Shown: in pieces, positions 60,903 through 64,000 of the stretch
How positions within the stretch are numbered: position 1 is the first letter of the stretch
Layout: each line of letters starts with the position of its first letter
Origin: Prevotella fusca JCM 17724
GTDB lineage: Bacteria; Bacteroidota; Bacteroidia; Bacteroidales; Bacteroidaceae
Assembly: GCF_001262015.1 (NCBI RefSeq)
Contig: NZ_CP012074.1
Location: forward strand, 1,764,249-1,828,248
Length of the DNA: 64,000 nucleotides
Reading direction: 5' to 3'
Position numbers and translations under genes: made by a program
The notes under the pieces: model-generated
Told to the model about the DNA's origin: nothing
Databases searched by the model: none
Seen by the model: only the letters and a program-made list of their open reading frames with translations

Positions 60903-62444
60903 GTGCTTGTAAAAACATTCTGTGCAGCTGTCAACGGAATGGAAGTCACCACCGTGACAGTCGAAGTTAGTATAACGCGGGGCGTATTGTTTCACCTTAC
61001 CGGTCTGGCTGATGGGGCGGTAAAGGAGAGTCATGACCGCATAGCAGCAGCACTACTCAATACGGGTTACAAGTTTCCTGTAGCCGACATCACCGCTAAT
61101 CTTGCTCCTGCCGACCTCAAGAAGGAAGGTTCCAGTTTTGATCTTCCATTGGCTATAGCCATTCTTGCCGCCAATGAGAAGATGAGTCATGACCGTTTGC
61201 GTGAGTTCATGCTCGTGGGAGAATTGAGTCTTGACGGTACTTTACAGCCAGTCAAAGGTGTGCTGCCCATAGCCATCAAGGCGCGTGCTGAGAAGTTCAA
61301 GGGGATTATTGTACCGAAAGCCAATGAGCATGAGGCGGCAGTGGTAGACACGTTAGAGGTCTATGGAATGGATAATATCCTGCAAGTCATTGACTTCCTT
61401 AATGGCACAACGTCTCCAGAACCTTGTTTTGTCGATACCCGAAAGGAGTTCTATGAGCATCAGTATGCCTTTGACCTCGACTTTGCTGACGTTTGTGGAC
61501 AGGAGAATGTGAAGCGTGCATTGGAGGTAGCGGCTGCCGGTGGGCATAATCTTATCATGATCGGACCGCCCGGAAGTGGAAAGAGTATGATGGCAAAGCG
61601 TCTTCCGTCCATTCTTCCTCCCCTGTCACTCTCGGAGAGTCTGGAGACAACGCAGATTCATTCCATCGCCGGTAAGCTGCGTCGTGATACAGGACTGATA
61701 ACGCAACGTCCCTTCCGTAGCCCCCATCACACCATCTCTGAGGTTGCCCTTGTGGGTGGTGGAGTTAATCCAATGCCGGGTGAGATAACCCTTGCGCATA
61801 ATGGTGTGCTCTTCTGTGATGAGCTACCTGAATTCAATAAACATACTTTAGAGGTGCTTCGGCAGCCTTTGGAAGACCGCCAGATAACCATCTCACGTGC
61901 AAAATATACAGTCACTTATCCTTGTAGCTTTATGTTCGTGGCGAGTATGAATCCCTGTCCCTGTGGCTATTTTGCTGATCCTACGCATCATTGTGTCTGC
62001 ACGCCGGGACAGATTCAGAAGTACCTTGCCAAGATATCCGGTCCGCTGATGGACAGAATAGACATCCAGTGTGAGATAGCTCCGCTTCCTTTCAAGGATA
62101 TATCACGGGCAACACCGGGCGAACCAAGTGCTGCTATCCGTGAGCGGGTTATCCGTGCCCGTGCCATTCAGACCAAGCGTTTCAGCAGTTATCGTAATAT
62201 TCACTGTAATGCGCAGATGTCTGAGCGTATGATTCACGAGTTTGCCGAGCCTGATGAAGCCTCTATCAAACTGCTCCGTGACGCTATGGAACGTTTGAAA
62301 CTGTCTGCCCGTGCTTATAACAGAATCCTGAAAGTCGCCCGTTCTATTGCTGATTTGGACGAGTCGGAGGCTGTGCAGGTGCAGCATATTGCTGAGGCAA
62401 TAGGGTATAGGAATCTGGATAGGAGTGACTGGGCGGAGAGGTGA
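60903..62444 (+). CDS. YifB/ComM-family Mg-chelatase-like AAA ATPase
   Basis: A 513-residue ATPase. The N-terminal ChlI-like domain has FHLTGLADGAVKESHDRIAAAL and SSFDLPLAIAILAA. The AAA core begins NLIMIGPPGSGKSMMAKRLPS (Walker A), with GVLFCDELPEF (Walker B region) and MNPCPCG, the C-terminal chelatase-like part follows. ComM is a helicase that aids branch migration in natural transformation in some bacteria. Together with recX and comF in this window it may reflect DNA uptake, but they are far apart. The start is a GTG at 60903, 12 bp after the previous gene. Confidence 0.92.
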   Translation: MLVKTFCAAVNGMEVTTVTVEVSITRGVLFHLTGLADGAVKESHDRIAAALLNTGYKFPVADITANLAPADLKKEGSSFDLPLAIAILAANEKMSHDRLREFMLVGELSLDGTLQPVKGVLPIAIKARAEKFKGIIVPKANEHEAAVVDTLEVYGMDNILQVIDFLNGTTSPEPCFVDTRKEFYEHQYAFDLDFADVCGQENVKRALEVAAAGGHNLIMIGPPGSGKSMMAKRLPSILPPLSLSESLETTQIHSIAGKLRRDTGLITQRPFRSPHHTISEVALVGGGVNPMPGEITLAHNGVLFCDELPEFNKHTLEVLRQPLEDRQITISRAKYTVTYPCSFMFVASMNPCPCGYFADPTHHCVCTPGQIQKYLAKISGPLMDRIDIQCEIAPLPFKDISRATPGEPSAAIRERVIRARAIQTKRFSSYRNIHCNAQMSERMIHEFAEPDEASIKLLRDAMERLKLSARAYNRILKVARSIADLDESEAVQVQHIAEAIGYRNLDRSDWAER

Positions 62445-62445
62445 A

Positions 62446-62478
62446 GCCTCCCCCAACTCCTCCGAAGGAGGGGAGTGC
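62446..62478. repeat. Family D GC-rich palindrome, copy after comM-like gene
   Basis: CCCCCAACTCCTCC and GGAGGGGAGTG form a hairpin directly after the ATPase gene stop. It may act as a terminator or as a dispersed repeat. Confidence 0.65.
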
Positions 62479-62594
62479 TGAAAAAGATGGCAAGATCGTT
62501 CAGTAACTTAGTAATGTATAGATAGTATAGGTTCCTTATAGCTGCTATAAAGACAGAAGGTTCTTATGTTTTAATATTTAAAAGTGAAAAGTAT

Positions 62595-63284
62595 ATGAGA
62601 AAGTTTATCATTCTTATACTGTTGCTGACATCCTTGAAGCTCTCGGCACAGACGGAAAGAACTCTGACGCCTGTAAACTGGAAAAAGATAGAGGCAGAAG
62701 CAAAGGATAATCCACAACACATAAAGACCCTCATGGGGTATTTCATGAAGGTGGATGCTGACACTGCATTGACGGCTGATGAACGTATCCTGGCTTTCTA
62801 TGGAAGCACTTATCTCGGCAAGGGTGTCTTGGAGGCTGAATGGGAAATGCTGAAGGCAAGAAGGGAAGGCACGAATGATGAAGTCGCAGTTATGGCAGAC
62901 AAGGTACTTGCCATCAATCCTCTTAATACGAATGCCATCATATCTAAGATATCCTATTATAGACAGGTTGCGACAGCTGACCCCGACAAGGCTTGGATGA
63001 CGACTGACAGTCTCAAGGTATATGCAGTTCGCTTACAGCGTATCTTGGAAACTATTTCCATGACGGGTGATGGCAGCAGGAAGCATCCTTTTAGTGTCAC
63101 GTCGGTAGGAGATGAGTATAATTTTGTGAATTATTTTCTTACTATCTCCAAGATAAATCGTCAGATGGTGGTAGATACATGCGACCGTCTTGTATTGGGC
63201 GAGGTGAGTGAAAAATATTCAGCTCCTGATATTTACTTCGATATAACACGTGTTCTTGAGATTGAAAGAGAGATGTTCAAATAG
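62595..63284 (+). CDS. DUF4919 family exported protein
   Basis: A 229-residue protein with a signal peptide (MRKFIILILLLTSLKLSAQ) cut near residue 19. The rest is helical with a TPR-like pattern: LTADERILAFYGSTYLGK, VMADKVLAINPLNTNAI, and DRLVLGEVSEKYSAPDIYFDITRVLE. This matches the DUF4919 type, a periplasmic family of unknown function in Bacteroidales. It is a single gene, convergent with the DUF2238 gene. Confidence 0.82.
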   Translation: MRKFIILILLLTSLKLSAQTERTLTPVNWKKIEAEAKDNPQHIKTLMGYFMKVDADTALTADERILAFYGSTYLGKGVLEAEWEMLKARREGTNDEVAVMADKVLAINPLNTNAIISKISYYRQVATADPDKAWMTTDSLKVYAVRLQRILETISMTGDGSRKHPFSVTSVGDEYNFVNYFLTISKINRQMVVDTCDRLVLGEVSEKYSAPDIYFDITRVLEIEREMFK

Positions 63285-63681
63285 CATAAAAAAATATTTG
63301 TAAGCAGCTTGTCATAATTGATTGCCAATGTATTTACGCTTGTTTTTATTCTGTCAGCCATATCGAAGAAAGTATCTTGCAAAGGATATGACTGGCGAGA
63401 ACTGCTGGAATGACAAGAATGTGGGTGAACATATTGGTAAAGCAAGGAGGAATACACAGAAGATACATATCCGTGTTCGGTTTAGAATACCTGCCTTACA
63501 GTCGCAAGGAGGCTCGCATGGCAAATTATTTTCATGAAAAGAAATATTTATTTTCATGAAGAAAAATATTTATTTTCATGAAGAAAAATATTTCTTTTCA
63601 TGAAAATAATTTCTTTTTATCGTGAAAATAATTCGTGTTTGATGGTTCGTCCTGTTGTTTTTTCCTTGCAATGACAATATA
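63285..63681. other. Convergent intergenic region with family A array
   Basis: Apart from the family A array at 63522-63634 nothing is seen. No gene is supported. Confidence 0.6.
63522..63634. repeat. Family A 22-bp phased palindrome array, copy 5 (five units)
   Basis: Cores TTCATGAA at 63531, 63553, 63575 and 63597 and ATCGTGAA at 63619 are exactly 22 bp apart, one unit more than other copies. The edges are AAATTATTTTC and GAAAATAATT. Confidence 0.92.
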
Positions 63682-64000
63682 TCAGCATCTTTTTCTTGTC
63701 ATCATGGAGCGGAGAATATAATAGAAAAACATCCCGGTGGAGCCCAGCAGAGCCAATGCCATATCTTTCTGTGCATCCCATATATCTCCTTGCTGCCCGT
63801 TGTAGTAGTCTGCTGATTCTGATGTCATGACAATAGTCAGCATCCATTCAAACAGTTCATACATCATGCTGCCAGTCTGTATCATCAGCCACGCCATGAG
63901 AACAGCGACAAGCGGTTGCTGCCTGACCCATTTTCTGCATACATGAACAAAGTACGGGAACAGCAGTACGCCAAAGGAAAAATGCACCAGACGGTCGTAG
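63682..64000 (-). CDS. DUF2238/YjdF-like membrane protein, truncated by window edge
   Basis: The C-terminal part (at least 105 residues) of a membrane protein. YDRLVHFSFGVLLFPY, MYELFEWMLTIV and QQGDIWDAQKDMALALLG are family landmarks of the YjdF/DUF2238 group. The frame is open to the window end without a start, so the N-terminus lies beyond base 64000; an internal GTG at 63987 is not the real start. Hydrophobic segments are about three in the visible part. Function unknown. Confidence 0.85.
   Translation of the reverse strand, partial: YDRLVHFSFGVLLFPYFVHVCRKWVRQQPLVAVLMAWLMIQTGSMMYELFEWMLTIVMTSESADYYNGQQGDIWDAQKDMALALLGSTGMFFYYILRSMMTRKRC

Overview
The window looks like chromosome from an oral-type Prevotella or close relative (Bacteroidota, Prevotellaceae). 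Evidence: a SusC/SusD polysaccharide utilisation locus (PUL), TAnnTTTG promoter boxes with upstream TTTG about 20 bp away, almost no Shine-Dalgarno sites, many lipobox lipoproteins, fused secDF, and the Bacteroidales housekeeping order DUF4271-hemD-rnpA-yidD-tyrS. No phage, CRISPR array or intact insertion sequence is visible.

Layout. 0.5-4.6 kb: a lipoprotein, an iron/cobalamin-type ABC ATPase, a YidE/AspT transporter and pyridoxal kinase, all on the minus strand. 5.1-10.3 kb: metK, DUF4271, hemD, rnpA, yidD, tyrS. 10.4-15.5 kb: clostripain-like lipoprotein, FMN-dependent alpha-hydroxyacid oxidase, AEC transporter, GH27 alpha-galactosidase, tRNA-Gln. 15.7-18.8 kb: a membrane-anchored winged-helix regulator and an outer-membrane beta-barrel protein. 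19-25 kb: HU, rhomboid protease, EEP-family nuclease, secDF. 25.9-34.3 kb: M16 peptidase, xerD, aroQ, O-methyltransferase, ADP-ribosylglycohydrolase, tRNA-Arg, C69 dipeptidase. 34.5-44.7 kb: lipoprotein, Fic protein, UPF1-like helicase, small hypothetical protein, UPF0597 desulfidase, TPR lipoprotein, ribD divergent from prmC-recX-comF. 45.6-56 kb: an ECF sigma factor and a six-gene PUL whose gene order and GH18 endo-beta-N-acetylglucosaminidase point to N-glycan foraging. 56-64 kb: a small membrane protein, pyrE, SRPBCC, lipoproteins, tRNA-Leu, a thioredoxin-fold lipoprotein, YifB/ComM ATPase, DUF4919 and the end of a DUF2238 gene.

The most unusual content is between genes. Three families of dispersed arrays, unrelated in sequence, share a strict helical-phase period. 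Family A (five loci) has palindromic TTCATGAA cores every 22 bp exactly. Family C (three loci) has ACCATTGGT-type cores every 22 bp. Family B (three loci) has AATTAAG-type units every 11 bp. Six of the eight A and C loci lie between convergent genes. Other repeats include a GC-rich palindrome of the intergenic CCCCTCC/GGAGGGG type that sits in frame inside ribD. I know no name for these arrays in Prevotella. They resemble in outline the tandem-repeat-built elements of Porphyromonas, or phased arrays for a DNA-binding protein.
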